Notes: generated by a model from the sequence alone, not told the origin. Positions 7,443-16,188 are shown, numbered from the stretch's first letter. The stretch: 64,000 bases of DNA from Brucella tritici (GCF_902825325.1 NZ_CADEAR010000004.1:186001-250000); one strand, 5' to 3'. Program-made: numbers and translations.

Positions 7443-8354
7443 TCATTTGTTTGAGATGGGTGCAAGCTCCTGCCGTGCCGTCGTCAAAACTGCCTGTGTC
7501 AGGCTTGCAAGCCTGTCAGCCGCAAGGCGGTTGACCTGCCAGAATAAAGGAATATCCAACGGTGTGTCCGGGATCAATTCGATGAGCCTGCCTGATTGCA
7601 AATGGTCACCCACCAACTGCATCGGGTTCATCCCCCACCCCATGCCTGATAGGCTTGCATCGACAAAAGCCTGTGTCGAGGGAAGCCAATGTGTCGGGCA
7701 TGCTATGTCGGCTCTGAGGGCAGCGCGCACCCACTGATCCTGCAATCTGTCCTTCTGGTTGAATGTCAGAGCCGGGGCCCTGGCGATAGCATCGCGGGTT
7801 ATTCCACCGGGAAAGTGGCGAGCGACGAAATCTGGTGATGCCGTGGCGCGATATTGGAGAATACCAAGCGGCGTCAGACGGCAGCCCTGAACCGGTTTGG
7901 ACAGGGAGGTTACGGCAGCAACGACGCGTCCGCGCCGCAGCCATTCGGCAGTATGATCCTGATCGTCTACCGCAATGTTGACGAGATACTCCGATGATGT
8001 GCTGAAATGCGAAATCGCTTTCAGAAACCACGTGCCGAGACTATCGGCATTGGTCGCTATATGAAGCGTTACGCGCTGTGCCGTATTCTCGCTGCCGGAC
8101 AATCCAGGCAATTCCGCCAGAAGTTCGCGTTCAAGCATGCCCACCTGCTCGATATGCCGGCATAGCCAGTCGCCTTTCTCTGTGGCCATGCAAGGAGAAC
8201 CTCGCTCGATGAGCACGGCACCAAGCCGCTCCTCGAGATGTTTGACACGTTGTGAGATAGCTGACGGGGTCACGTTCAATGCCCGTGCGGCTTTCTCAAA
8301 ACTGCCTGTCTGAACTACCATCGCCACTGCTCTCAAGGCAGAATAGTCGATCAT
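7443..8354 (-). CDS. argP: LysR-family regulator, ArgP/LysG type
   Basis: DNA-binding regulator that senses basic amino acids and controls export. It has an N-terminal winged helix (SFEKAARALNVTPSAISQRVKHLEERLG, residues 18-45) and a periplasmic-binding-like effector domain whose NADSLGTWFLKAI matches the NADSLATW region of ArgP. It is divergent from a LysE/ArgO exporter, the classic arrangement for this subgroup. The shared 93-bp spacer carries a LysR-type site at 8372-8388. The physiological ligand (lysine or arginine) is inferred from the family. Confidence 0.85.
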   Translation of the reverse strand: MIDYSALRAVAMVVQTGSFEKAARALNVTPSAISQRVKHLEERLGAVLIERGSPCMATEKGDWLCRHIEQVGMLERELLAELPGLSGSENTAQRVTLHIATNADSLGTWFLKAISHFSTSSEYLVNIAVDDQDHTAEWLRRGRVVAAVTSLSKPVQGCRLTPLGILQYRATASPDFVARHFPGGITRDAIARAPALTFNQKDRLQDQWVRAALRADIACPTHWLPSTQAFVDASLSGMGWGMNPMQLVGDHLQSGRLIELIPDTPLDIPLFWQVNRLAADRLASLTQAVLTTARQELAPISNK

Positions 8355-8371
8355 TAGAATTCCTAAATTGA

Positions 8372-8388
8372 AGTTATAAAGTTTAACT
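8372..8388. promoter_or_regulatory. Candidate ArgP/LysG operator
   Basis: The 17-bp sequence AGTTATAAAGTTTAACT is an imperfect inverted repeat (AGTT...AACT ends) with the LysR T-N11-A pattern. It sits between the divergent ArgP-type gene and the exporter. Confidence 0.4.
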
Positions 8389-8447
8389 ATTCTAACTCTC
8401 TAACTTCCAGTATCCAAGTGCCAACTGACCCCAGATGGCGACCATTT

Positions 8448-9056
8448 ATGAATCCTTCAGTCTATGTAACCGGCCTTACCATGGGCCTCACTCTCATTGT
8501 TGCCATCGGTGCACAGAACGCCTTTGTCCTGCGGCAAGGGCTGCGCGATGAGCATGTGTTTGCCGTAAGCCTTGCTTGTGCCGTATCGGATGCCATCCTG
8601 ATCCTGATCGGTGTCACAAGCTTCCAGAAGATCGCTGCTATCATGCCTGCGCTTGATCCCATTATGCGATATGGCGGTGCGGCTTTTCTGATCTGGTATG
8701 GTGCGCGCAGCCTCTATTCCGCTTTTACCTCGTCGGCTGTTCTGGCCACTGCGAACGGGGCGTCTGTGAGTCTCACCAAGACACTTGCAACCTGTCTGGC
8801 GCTGACATGGCTCAATCCGCATGTCTATCTGGATACTGTCGTCCTTCTCGGAACGATCTCCACGCAGTTTCCGGGTTTGGAAACATCGTTTGCCGCAGGT
8901 GCGATCACGGCGTCTTTCGTGTTCTTCTTTTCGCTTGGCTTTGGTGCCCGCTGGCTGCGCCCGATTTTTGCCCGCCCATCTTCGTGGCGTATTCTGGAAG
9001 GCATCATTGCCGTAACGATGTGGTCAATTGCGCTGAAGCTCGTGATTGGCATGTAA
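8448..9056 (+). CDS. LysE/ArgO-family basic amino acid exporter
   Basis: Inner-membrane exporter of about six helices that relieves intracellular excess of lysine or arginine. The family signature is visible near the N-terminus (LTLIVAIGAQNAFVLRQGL), followed by TWLNPHVYLDTVVLLG in the middle, a motif of the ArgO/LysE branch. The preferred start is the ATG at 8448 (MNPSVYVTGLT), giving 202 residues; the upstream GTG/ATG possibilities add ten non-hydrophobic residues. It is divergent from its likely regulator. Confidence 0.85.
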   Translation: MNPSVYVTGLTMGLTLIVAIGAQNAFVLRQGLRDEHVFAVSLACAVSDAILILIGVTSFQKIAAIMPALDPIMRYGGAAFLIWYGARSLYSAFTSSAVLATANGASVSLTKTLATCLALTWLNPHVYLDTVVLLGTISTQFPGLETSFAAGAITASFVFFFSLGFGARWLRPIFARPSSWRILEGIIAVTMWSIALKLVIGM

Positions 9057-9058
9057 GG

Positions 9059-9093
9059 AAAAAGCCGGACGCGATAAATGCATCCGGCTTTTT
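9059..9093. terminator. Bidirectional terminator
   Basis: AAAAAGCCGGA (9059-9069) pairs with TCCGGCTTTTT (9083-9093). It serves both the exporter on the plus strand and the cyclo-ligase-like operon ending at 9115 on the minus strand. Confidence 0.8.
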
Positions 9094-9114
9094 GAGGTTT
9101 CGGAGGGACGTTGT

Positions 9115-9855
9115 CTATAGCCCCATGGCCTTCAGTTCCTGAAGCGGAGGGATCGTTTCGTACATGACAGGGTCGAGACGATCCCAGATGATGCCGCAGG
9201 TTGGCTTGTGCGGGTCCTTCACCTCGATTGTGCGGGTGGGGGTGAAAATCACGTCCGCAACTGTATCGTAGACATCCGGCGTCAGCTTTTCACTCAGTAC
9301 CTGACAATCATGCACGACCGCCGCTGCTGGCGTTGCGGCGGTGATGCGGCCCAGACGGTAAAGCATGCCCCATTCGGCATCGAAGAAACCATGTCCTTTA
9401 CCAAAACGGACCCCTTCGAGATTGATCGCGCCGGTGCCGGTAACCATGTAGTCGACGACCGGCATGGCCGAGATATCTTTCAGCGTTACCGGCTGTCCTA
9501 CACGCTCCATGCCGTCGAGCGTCGAGGCATAAAGATAATAGTCCGGCGAAATCAACTTCGGATCGAGAACCCAGAAGCCGCGCTTGATCGAATATGTGGT
9601 TATCAGAACGGTCTTACCGTCTTTCAAAGCTTGAAGACGCAGGCGGTCGAGACAATTATCTGGCGTGATGAAGATGAAGTCTGCGTTCTGATAATAGCGA
9701 TGGCTTGTCAGACGGGCTACGGCATCCTCTCCACCTTCGAAATCCGCGATGAACTCGCCAAAGTCGAAATGGAAACGGCTATCCGGGACAGCGACCTTGC
9801 GCAACTCGCTCCACACACGTTCGCGAACGGAAGCTTTGTGATCGGTGATTTCCAT
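9115..9855 (-). CDS. 5-formyltetrahydrofolate cyclo-ligase-like protein (COG0212), paralogue B
   Basis: Member of the 5-FTHF cyclo-ligase superfamily, whose true members convert 5-formyl-THF to 5,10-methenyl-THF with ATP. The glycine-rich motif near residues 150-170 is GVRFGKGHGFFDAEWGM, where canonical enzymes have GxGxGYYDR, so the terminal Tyr-Asp-Arg is replaced. This fits the diverged 5-FCL-like subgroup linked by comparative genomics to thiamine metabolism. The ATG at 9855 (MEITDHKAS) follows AAGGAG with five bases between. It is the last gene of a five-gene operon whose first gene is a paralogue (13201-13938). The reaction is unknown. Confidence 0.75.
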   Translation of the reverse strand: MEITDHKASVRERVWSELRKVAVPDSRFHFDFGEFIADFEGGEDAVARLTSHRYYQNADFIFITPDNCLDRLRLQALKDGKTVLITTYSIKRGFWVLDPKLISPDYYLYASTLDGMERVGQPVTLKDISAMPVVDYMVTGTGAINLEGVRFGKGHGFFDAEWGMLYRLGRITAATPAAAVVHDCQVLSEKLTPDVYDTVADVIFTPTRTIEVKDPHKPTCGIIWDRLDPVMYETIPPLQELKAMGL

Positions 9856-9871
9856 GGGAACTCCTTGCATT

Positions 9872-11443
9872 TTAGTCTGCCGGGCTCATGCCGCGGCGTG
9901 CGAGTACCTGGCGCTCGCAGAGGGCTACGATTTGATAGAAAAAGACGGATAGCATGACGGACACAACCGCAACGGCCCAGATCATGCCGTAGTCGAGATA
10001 TCCGCGTGACTGGTTGAGAAGGTTTCCGAGCCCCGTACCCGTGGCCAGCCATTCGGCAATCATGACTCCAAGCAAAGCGCGGGGTACGGCAAGGCGAATG
10101 GCAGCGAAGAGATAGGGCAGGGAGGCGGGTACGGATACTAGACGGATTTGTGTCCAGATGCTCGCACCATAGGCGCGGGGCACGTCCAGCGCCGCACGAG
10201 GAACCAGTGCCATACCCTGCGCCATGGTCACGAAGGCAGGGAAGAATGTGACCGACACCGTGATCCAGAGGATGACAGACGGTCCGCGTCCCAACAACAA
10301 AACGAGCAGGGGCGTCAGGGCGACGAGCGGCATCGTCTGCGTGACAAGAGCGACAGGCATGAAGCCGCGCACGATGGCAGGTTTGGCGACGGAGGCGATA
10401 GCGAGTGCAAAGGCGAAGAGGATGCCTGCTGCCATGCCCAGAAAGGTAAGCGGCAAAGTCTGCGAAAGCGCCGTCAGCAATTTTGCCTGCGCGGGAGCTG
10501 CCGACGGAGCGAGGAACAGATAGTCGAACAGTCCGGTCGGCGTTTTGGCAATCATGGCCGGTGTTCCCATGGCCACAAGCAGTAGCCACCACAAGACGAA
10601 TGGAAGCGCGATCGAACAAATGACGAGAATAAAATTCAAACCACGCGAGCTGCGCGGGGTAGCGTTCGGAGCGTTGGCTGGGACGGTGATGGCCTTGGTG
10701 CTGCCGGTCAACATTTTTGCAAGGATGGAAAAGAGCGCATAGGCCAATCCTGCAAGCAAGGTAGCACACAAACCGATACCCCAGAGCCGGGTCGGTTCAG
10801 CTCTCCCGAGAGAGCCGATCAGATAAGCGCCGAGACCAAAGCGTCCGCCGCCACCAAACTCGGCCAGAATGGAGCCCAGAACTGCATTCGGAGCCGCAAT
10901 TCGCAGACCGGCAAGGATTGACGGCAGGGCGGATCGCAATTGCGCCAGACGCAGCACTTTCCATCGGCTGCCGCCATAGGCACGAACAATATCCACCATG
11001 CGGCGGTCTGTCTGGCTGATGCCGGTCACGGTAGCAGCCATGGTGATGAAATAACAACCGAGTGCCGCCAGTGTGATACGCGGCGTCATTCCTGAGAAAG
11101 TCAGCACCAGAATGGGCGAAATGGCAATTGGAGGCAGTGCAAAAATCGCGATGTTGACGCCACGTCCCAGTTTCGCGGCAGCCGGAAAGAGAGCGAACAG
11201 AATGCCTGCAGCAACGGCAACAAGGTTGCCGATGACAAAGCCAGAACCTGCGCCCTGAAGCGTGGCCAGTATGTGGGCTGGATAATCGGCTCGGTCGATC
11301 CACAGGCGGGCCAGAATTGCCGAAGGTGCCGGCAAGGCGCCACCTGCGATCAGGGAAAAGCGGCCGCATATCTCCCAGGCTGCAATGAGGATGACCCAGT
11401 TGCGCAAGGTAGAGAAATGGTTCGATGGCTTCATGTCAGCCAT
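9872..11443 (-). CDS. ABC transporter permease, two fused BPD-type domains
   Basis: Inner-membrane component of a nitrate/taurine/thiamine-precursor type importer. The 523-residue chain holds two consecutive permease domains: the first at about residues 15-250 with the EAA-type loop (DIVRAYGGSRWKVLRLAQLRSALPSILAG), the second at about 280-520 (DVPRAYGASIWTQIRLVSVPASLPYLFAA). One polypeptide can therefore form the complete pore, normally built from two copies. The start at 11443 (MADMKPS) follows GGAGG with six bases between and overlaps the ATPase gene by 8 bp. The upstream 11 residues are not needed. Confidence 0.88.
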   Translation of the reverse strand: MADMKPSNHFSTLRNWVILIAAWEICGRFSLIAGGALPAPSAILARLWIDRADYPAHILATLQGAGSGFVIGNLVAVAAGILFALFPAAAKLGRGVNIAIFALPPIAISPILVLTFSGMTPRITLAALGCYFITMAATVTGISQTDRRMVDIVRAYGGSRWKVLRLAQLRSALPSILAGLRIAAPNAVLGSILAEFGGGGRFGLGAYLIGSLGRAEPTRLWGIGLCATLLAGLAYALFSILAKMLTGSTKAITVPANAPNATPRSSRGLNFILVICSIALPFVLWWLLLVAMGTPAMIAKTPTGLFDYLFLAPSAAPAQAKLLTALSQTLPLTFLGMAAGILFAFALAIASVAKPAIVRGFMPVALVTQTMPLVALTPLLVLLLGRGPSVILWITVSVTFFPAFVTMAQGMALVPRAALDVPRAYGASIWTQIRLVSVPASLPYLFAAIRLAVPRALLGVMIAEWLATGTGLGNLLNQSRGYLDYGMIWAVAVVSVMLSVFFYQIVALCERQVLARRGMSPAD

Positions 11444-12206
11444 GCAGAGCCTCCGCGACAGCGTCCTCCAGCGCATGGAACTGCGATGTGCTGAATATTT
11501 CGGGGCTGCGTGGGCGTTCCAGCGGAATATCGATGATCTGCGCGATGCGTCCGGGGCGACTGTGCATCACCACAATCCGGTCGGCGAGGAATACCGCCTC
11601 GTCTATGCCATGGGTAACGAGCAGGGTGGTCGCCTTGCTTTCAAGCCAAATGCGTTGAAGCTCGATGTTCATCTGGCGGCGCAATATCTGGTCAAGCGCG
11701 CCGAAAGGCTCGTCGAGAAACAGAACGCGCGGATCGGTGACCAGGGAGCGGGCAATTGCCACACGCTGGCGCATGCCACCTGAAAGCTCACCTGGAAGTG
11801 CCTTCTCGAAGCCTTTGAGGCCAACAAGGGCGATCAATTCGGCAATCCGCTCAGCCTTTGCGGAGCGAGACTGGCCAAGTACATCCAGCGGCAATGCAAT
11901 ATTGTCTTCGACACTGCGCCAGGGCATGAGCGCCGCATCCTGAAAAGCCACACCGGTCAGTCCGGCCTTTGCTGCTTCTGCAGGGCTTTTGCCCATGACC
12001 GAAATCGAGCCGCCGTCGGGTTGGTCGAGGCCGAGTGCCAGCCGCAACATAGTCGACTTGCCACAGCCGGACGGCCCGATAAGTGCAGTGAACGAGCCGG
12101 TCGGGCATGCGAGCGAGACATCGGATAATGCAATTACATCCGTGCCGCGCCCCGAAAAAGAGCGCGTCACATTTTCAAGCTTGATCCCGGACATCTCAGG
12201 CATCAA
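11436..12206 (-). CDS. ABC transporter ATP-binding protein (NitT/TauT/ThiZ type)
   Basis: Energises the importer with the neighbouring double permease and NMT1-type binding protein. Walker A is GPSGCGKST (residues about 43-51), the signature is LSGGMRQRVAIARSL, Walker B is VLFLDEPFGALD, and the switch histidine is in LLVTHGIDEA. Length 256 is standard. Its first bases overlap the stop of the binding-protein gene by 4 bp, indicating coupling. Confidence 0.93.
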   Translation of the reverse strand: MMPEMSGIKLENVTRSFSGRGTDVIALSDVSLACPTGSFTALIGPSGCGKSTMLRLALGLDQPDGGSISVMGKSPAEAAKAGLTGVAFQDAALMPWRSVEDNIALPLDVLGQSRSAKAERIAELIALVGLKGFEKALPGELSGGMRQRVAIARSLVTDPRVLFLDEPFGALDQILRRQMNIELQRIWLESKATTLLVTHGIDEAVFLADRIVVMHSRPGRIAQIIDIPLERPRSPEIFSTSQFHALEDAVAEALHG

Positions 12207-13174
12207 ATCTCTTCAAGAAGCGTAGTGTCGAAATGATCGCGCTTGGCGGCGATGCCAATCGTACCGAGCGCCTTGATCGTGTTCTCGATGGCTTCTTCGC
12301 TCATGGAGAATACACCGTTCGGCGACTCGATCAGCGGCTTCTGGGCGGTGTTGAAATAGATTTCATTTTCAATCGACCTGCCCGTACCCTTGAACCAGCT
12401 GTCGGCAAATTTTGGTGGGTAGGCTGCCGGGTCCTTGAGGTTTTCATTCCAGCCCTTGCGGCTTGCGCGAAGGAAAGCAACGAGATCCTTGCGCTTTGCT
12501 TTGAGTGTTTCTTCCGTCACGACAACCGTATCGTTGAAGATCGTAAAGCCGAAATCATAGAGCAGGAACGACACGGCCTCTTCGCCTGCCTGCTTGATGG
12601 TGAAAGGAACATTGGTCGTAAAGTCGAGCGAAGCGTCGATTTCACCCTTGATGAGCGGCGTTGGATCATAGGCATAAGGAACGATGTTGACCTGAGAAGG
12701 TTCGATGCCCGAAATCTTCAGCATGGCTTCGACCGAGATGACATTGACCGGCGGCACAGCCAGCGTCTTGCCAATCAGGTCCTTTGGCTCCCTGATCGGG
12801 TTTTTGGCGAGCGAAATAATGCCGATAGGGTTCTTCTGATACTGGGCGCCGATAATCTTGAATGGCGCTCCCTGTTCGACGATTGCCTTGATCGTCGTGT
12901 CGGGAGTGGTGAGGGTCAGGTCGGCCTTGCCCGCGATGATAGTGCTTTCCGGGATGACGTCGGGCCCACCGGAAATATAGTTCAGGTCGAGGCCTTCTTC
13001 GCGATAGAAGCCCTTGTCGACTGCAATGAAATAGCCGCTGAATTCTGCGTCATTGATCCAGGAGGCCTGAAAGTTGAACGGTGCATCCGCTGAGGCAAAA
13101 CGGCTCATAGCTGGCAGAGTGGCTGCGGCGCCCAAAAGTCCGAGAAAACGGCGGCGATCCAGGGCAATATTCAT
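12203..13174 (-). CDS. ABC transporter substrate-binding protein, NMT1/THI5-like
   Basis: Periplasmic binding protein of the NMT1/THI5 family, which includes binding proteins for thiamine pyrimidine precursors, riboflavin and sulfonates. The N-terminus has a twin-arginine signal (DRRRFLGLLGAAATLPAMS), so export in folded form is likely. The mature part begins near residue 30 with FQASWINDAEFSGYFIAVDKG, the ligand-pocket region of this family. Context with two cyclo-ligase-like genes favours a thiamine-related pyrimidine or similar heterocycle. The ligand itself cannot be read from sequence. Confidence 0.85.
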   Translation of the reverse strand: MNIALDRRRFLGLLGAAATLPAMSRFASADAPFNFQASWINDAEFSGYFIAVDKGFYREEGLDLNYISGGPDVIPESTIIAGKADLTLTTPDTTIKAIVEQGAPFKIIGAQYQKNPIGIISLAKNPIREPKDLIGKTLAVPPVNVISVEAMLKISGIEPSQVNIVPYAYDPTPLIKGEIDASLDFTTNVPFTIKQAGEEAVSFLLYDFGFTIFNDTVVVTEETLKAKRKDLVAFLRASRKGWNENLKDPAAYPPKFADSWFKGTGRSIENEIYFNTAQKPLIESPNGVFSMSEEAIENTIKALGTIGIAAKRDHFDTTLLEEI

Positions 13175-13200
13175 TGAATTTTCCTTTTGGTGCTGAACTG

Positions 13201-13938
13201 TCAGGCAATGCCGCGCATGCGCGCAAGCTCACGCAGCGGCGGGATGGACTGGATTTCTTCGGCTGAAACGTCGTTCCAGCGAATACCGCGCGGCCTGCGA
13301 CGGTTACGTGTTATCTCAATCAGGCGGCTGGGCGTGGCAATGAAATCGAGAGCAATATCGTTCTCCGATACGTTGAGGCGCTCTTCCACGATTTGTACGT
13401 CATGCACGGCTGCTGCAATCAGAGACTGCTCGTCAGCAAGACCCAGATCGGTGAACATGCCCCATTCCAGATCGAAGAACGCATGGCCTTTGCCAAAGCG
13501 GACTCCATCGATGGAAACAGCGGATGCGCCAGTCGCAATGACATCAAAACGGCCGATATGAGTCAGGTCTTCGAGACTGACCGATCGACCGAAATGTTCC
13601 ATACCGTCAAGCCAGGCTGCGGCTTTCTCCAGCCCCGGGGGAACGGATCCCGGTTCCAGCAGGAGAAAGCCGCGCTGCATGCCGTAGGTCGGCATGATGA
13701 ATGGTGTACCCGACATGATCAGGCGACGGCGCAATTCGATCATGGAATTATCTGGCGTCACAAAAACCAGTTTGGCTTTCGCAATCCCTTCAACCACCAG
13801 CAAGCGATCCGTCGCTGCCTCTACACCTTCAAAATCCGGTATGAATTCCGAGAACTTGAAGTGGAAGCGTGCATCAGGGCGGGCGACGTCTTTCAGCCGA
13901 TCCCATATGCGCTGCCGTATACTGCGGGAATACGCCAT
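13201..13938 (-). CDS. 5-formyltetrahydrofolate cyclo-ligase-like protein (COG0212), paralogue A
   Basis: First gene of the importer operon and a clear paralogue of the gene at 9115-9855. Both share RxRIWxxLKxVAxPDxRFHFxFxEFIxDFEG near the N-terminus and GVRFGKGHAFFDLEWGM in the middle, as well as IPPLRELxxM at the end. As in the paralogue, the canonical GYYDR is altered. The retained folate-enzyme fold but changed motif suggest a different substrate, possibly a thiamine-related compound. Two non-identical copies in one operon could form a heteromer or handle two substrates. A palindrome at 13960-13978 lies just upstream of the start. Confidence 0.75.
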   Translation of the reverse strand: MAYSRSIRQRIWDRLKDVARPDARFHFKFSEFIPDFEGVEAATDRLLVVEGIAKAKLVFVTPDNSMIELRRRLIMSGTPFIMPTYGMQRGFLLLEPGSVPPGLEKAAAWLDGMEHFGRSVSLEDLTHIGRFDVIATGASAVSIDGVRFGKGHAFFDLEWGMFTDLGLADEQSLIAAAVHDVQIVEERLNVSENDIALDFIATPSRLIEITRNRRRPRGIRWNDVSAEEIQSIPPLRELARMRGIA

Positions 13939-13959
13939 GGAGATTCCATGAATTTCAAT

Positions 13960-13978
13960 GTTTCATTATCAATGAAAC
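13960..13978. promoter_or_regulatory. Candidate RpiR operator
   Basis: A perfect inverted repeat GTTTCATT-ATC-AATGAAAC. A further half-site, TGTTTCA, follows at 13982-13988. It sits in the 110-bp spacer between the cyclo-ligase-like/ABC operon and the divergent RpiR gene. TGAAA/TTTCA half-sites are common for RpiR-family regulators. It would allow the regulator to control both directions. Confidence 0.55.
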
Positions 13979-14048
13979 AAATGTTTCAGTATTGCAAGAG
14001 GCGATGATAAGCTTTTTTAGTGCACAGAGAGATTCGGAATAAACGCAC

Positions 14049-14897
14049 ATGGCTTCACGTCTGGTACTGCGCATACAGGAGCGCTACGCAAAGCTCACCG
14101 CAGGCGAGCAGAAAATCGCGCAGCTCGTTCTCGAGCGCGAGGACGACATCCTGATTCATTCCGCTACTGAAATCGCGGAGATGGCTGGCGTATCCAAGGC
14201 AACCACAGCTCGTTTCTTTCAGCATCTGGGCTATGCGGATTTCAATGAAGTCAAACTTCAGGCGCGTGAGGAGCGCAATCGCACCGAACCTTTTGAATAT
14301 TCGAGCACGGTTGACGAAGAAGTGCCGCTGGTGCGTACCATCAGTGCGCATCTTAATCTGGAGATCGCCAATATAACCCGAACATTCGAGGCGCTTCGGT
14401 CCGACAAGATGCGTGAAGCTGCCGAACTTATCGCAGAAGCGCCGCGTGTCTGGGTGGTCGGGATAGGCGACGAGGAAGGGTTCGCGCGTTATGCGCGGCT
14501 CTTGTTCTCAAGGTTGCGTCACAGCGTGATGATCCTTGGTATCAATCAGGGCTCGTGGGCTGAAGACCTTGCCATGACTGGTCCGAAAGATGTGTTGTTG
14601 TTGATCACGCTGCCGCCACATCGGGCATTGTTGAAACAAATTCTGGGTTATGCGGCTACGAGCCGGTTGAATATTGTGACCATTACGGACCGGGGATCGG
14701 TTTCGGAGGCCCAGCGTTATGCGCGCGTCGTGCTGCCGTGTCATGTAGACAGCTTCGCATTGGGAGCATCATATACCGCCGTCAGCAGCGCCATTCGGCT
14801 TCTCGCTTTGACCTATGCTTCGCATGCAGGCAAATCGGCGCAACAGCGGTTGGAGATCGTCGCCGGTATTCACGACGAACTTGACGATATGGACTGA
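14049..14897 (+). CDS. RpiR-family transcriptional regulator (HTH + SIS)
   Basis: A 282-residue regulator with an N-terminal HTH_6 domain (TATEIAEMAGVSKATTARFFQHLGYADFNEVK, about residues 37-70) and a C-terminal SIS domain (VWVVGIGDEEGFARYARLLFSRL and following), which normally binds a phosphosugar or related ligand. It is divergent from the cyclo-ligase-like/ABC operon and separated from it by a palindrome, so it is the probable local regulator. The effector is not known. Confidence 0.88.
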   Translation: MASRLVLRIQERYAKLTAGEQKIAQLVLEREDDILIHSATEIAEMAGVSKATTARFFQHLGYADFNEVKLQAREERNRTEPFEYSSTVDEEVPLVRTISAHLNLEIANITRTFEALRSDKMREAAELIAEAPRVWVVGIGDEEGFARYARLLFSRLRHSVMILGINQGSWAEDLAMTGPKDVLLLITLPPHRALLKQILGYAATSRLNIVTITDRGSVSEAQRYARVVLPCHVDSFALGASYTAVSSAIRLLALTYASHAGKSAQQRLEIVAGIHDELDDMD

Positions 14898-14907
14898 AGC
14901 TCTCCGC

Positions 14908-16140
14908 TTAGTTGTTTCGGACGTGTTCCGGGCGGAAGCCGACCCCTATTAACCTGCCCGCCAGATGTGCAAGAATGGGCCAGCGTGCGATGTGGCGCAT
15001 AAAAGCGGGTGGCCCATCGCGCCTAGTGTCATTTGTTTCGCGCTTGCGTCGATCGCTGCGCATCATCAATTGAAGCTTCTGTGTTGCCTTTGTCGGAAAA
15101 CGACGCCGTGCTTCGACTGCAGCGAGATGCGGTTCTAAAGTTTGGTTTTCCTGAAGCGGTGCGGTCAGAATATTTGCAGCTGCAACGGCGTCCTGAATGG
15201 CGAGATTGACCCCAAAGCCGCCGATTGGCGACATGGCATGAGCGGCATCGCCGATACACAGAAGCCCCGGCTTCCACCATGTCTTAAGTCGGTCAATGCG
15301 GACGCTCAGGAGATAAACGTCATCCCAGGTGCGTATTTCATCCATTCGGTCGGCAGGCAAAGGGGAGACTTCCGCAACTGCTTTGCGGAGTGCATCGAGT
15401 CCTCCTTGTTTGACGTCAGCAAAGGTCTGTTTGCGGAGCACATAACCGCATTGCCAGTAATCGCCGCGATCGATCATGACGAAACCCTGTCGAGGACCGC
15501 CGTGGCCCATCGTATAGGGTGGGTCATTGGGAGCGTGTGACAGCTTCATCCAGAGAATTTCGCTTGGCGAGCCAAAGCTTTCGACCTCCAGACCGGCCTT
15601 TGTGCGAACCGTGGAGTTTCGCCCGTCTGCCCCTACGACGAGTTTGGCATCAATCCTGATCGATTCATCGGATGTTGTTGCAAGGAGGCCGGTGACCTTC
15701 CCATTCCGTTCGATGAGATCGACCACGCTCGCAGACATAATGAGTCTGAAGTTCGAATACTTCGCAGCTTCGCGTGCAATATAATCCAAAAATTCCCATT
15801 GCGGCATGAAAGCGATGAAACGACACTGAGCGGGAATTCTCGAAAAATCGGCTATTGTGATGTCCTTGCCGCCGATTTCTGCATGTAGCCGATGCGCTTT
15901 GGTATGGGGGAGGGCAAGAAGGCCATCCAGCAAGTCGAGTTCATACATGACCTGAAGGGTGGACGGGTGAATTGTGTCGCCGCGAAAATCGCGCAGAAAA
16001 TCCGGGTGCTTTTCGAGAACGGTCACGTTGATACCTGAGCGCGCCAGCAGAAGCCCCAGCATCAGCCCTGCTGGCCCACCACCTGCGATCACGCAATCAG
16101 TTTCGATATGGCTGATATCCGATGGGGCTGGCTGCGTCAT
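14908..16140 (-). CDS. FAD-dependent aromatic-type monooxygenase
   Basis: Flavoprotein hydroxylase of the PHBH/UbiH fold using NAD(P)H and oxygen. The dinucleotide-binding motif CVIAGGGPAGLMLGLLLARSG is near the N-terminus, the DG motif is VVGADGRNSTVRTKAG, and the second FAD motif is LLCIGDAAHAMSPIGGFGVNLAIQDA. The ATG at 16140 (MTQPAPSD) is preferred; a TTG at 16176 in frame would add 12 residues. It ends 10 bp from the convergent RpiR gene. The substrate is unknown; family members hydroxylate aromatic acids, quinone precursors or antibiotics. Confidence 0.85.
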   Translation of the reverse strand: MTQPAPSDISHIETDCVIAGGGPAGLMLGLLLARSGINVTVLEKHPDFLRDFRGDTIHPSTLQVMYELDLLDGLLALPHTKAHRLHAEIGGKDITIADFSRIPAQCRFIAFMPQWEFLDYIAREAAKYSNFRLIMSASVVDLIERNGKVTGLLATTSDESIRIDAKLVVGADGRNSTVRTKAGLEVESFGSPSEILWMKLSHAPNDPPYTMGHGGPRQGFVMIDRGDYWQCGYVLRKQTFADVKQGGLDALRKAVAEVSPLPADRMDEIRTWDDVYLLSVRIDRLKTWWKPGLLCIGDAAHAMSPIGGFGVNLAIQDAVAAANILTAPLQENQTLEPHLAAVEARRRFPTKATQKLQLMMRSDRRKRETNDTRRDGPPAFMRHIARWPILAHLAGRLIGVGFRPEHVRNN

Positions 16141-16188
16141 GACTGTTCCACTCGACCGCGCTTGTTTTGCACACAAGACATAAAAAGA

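Noticed and set aside
13939..14048. TPP riboswitch before the cyclo-ligase-like operon
   Set aside because: The THI-box core (CTGAGA ... ACCTGA) is absent; only the palindrome is present.
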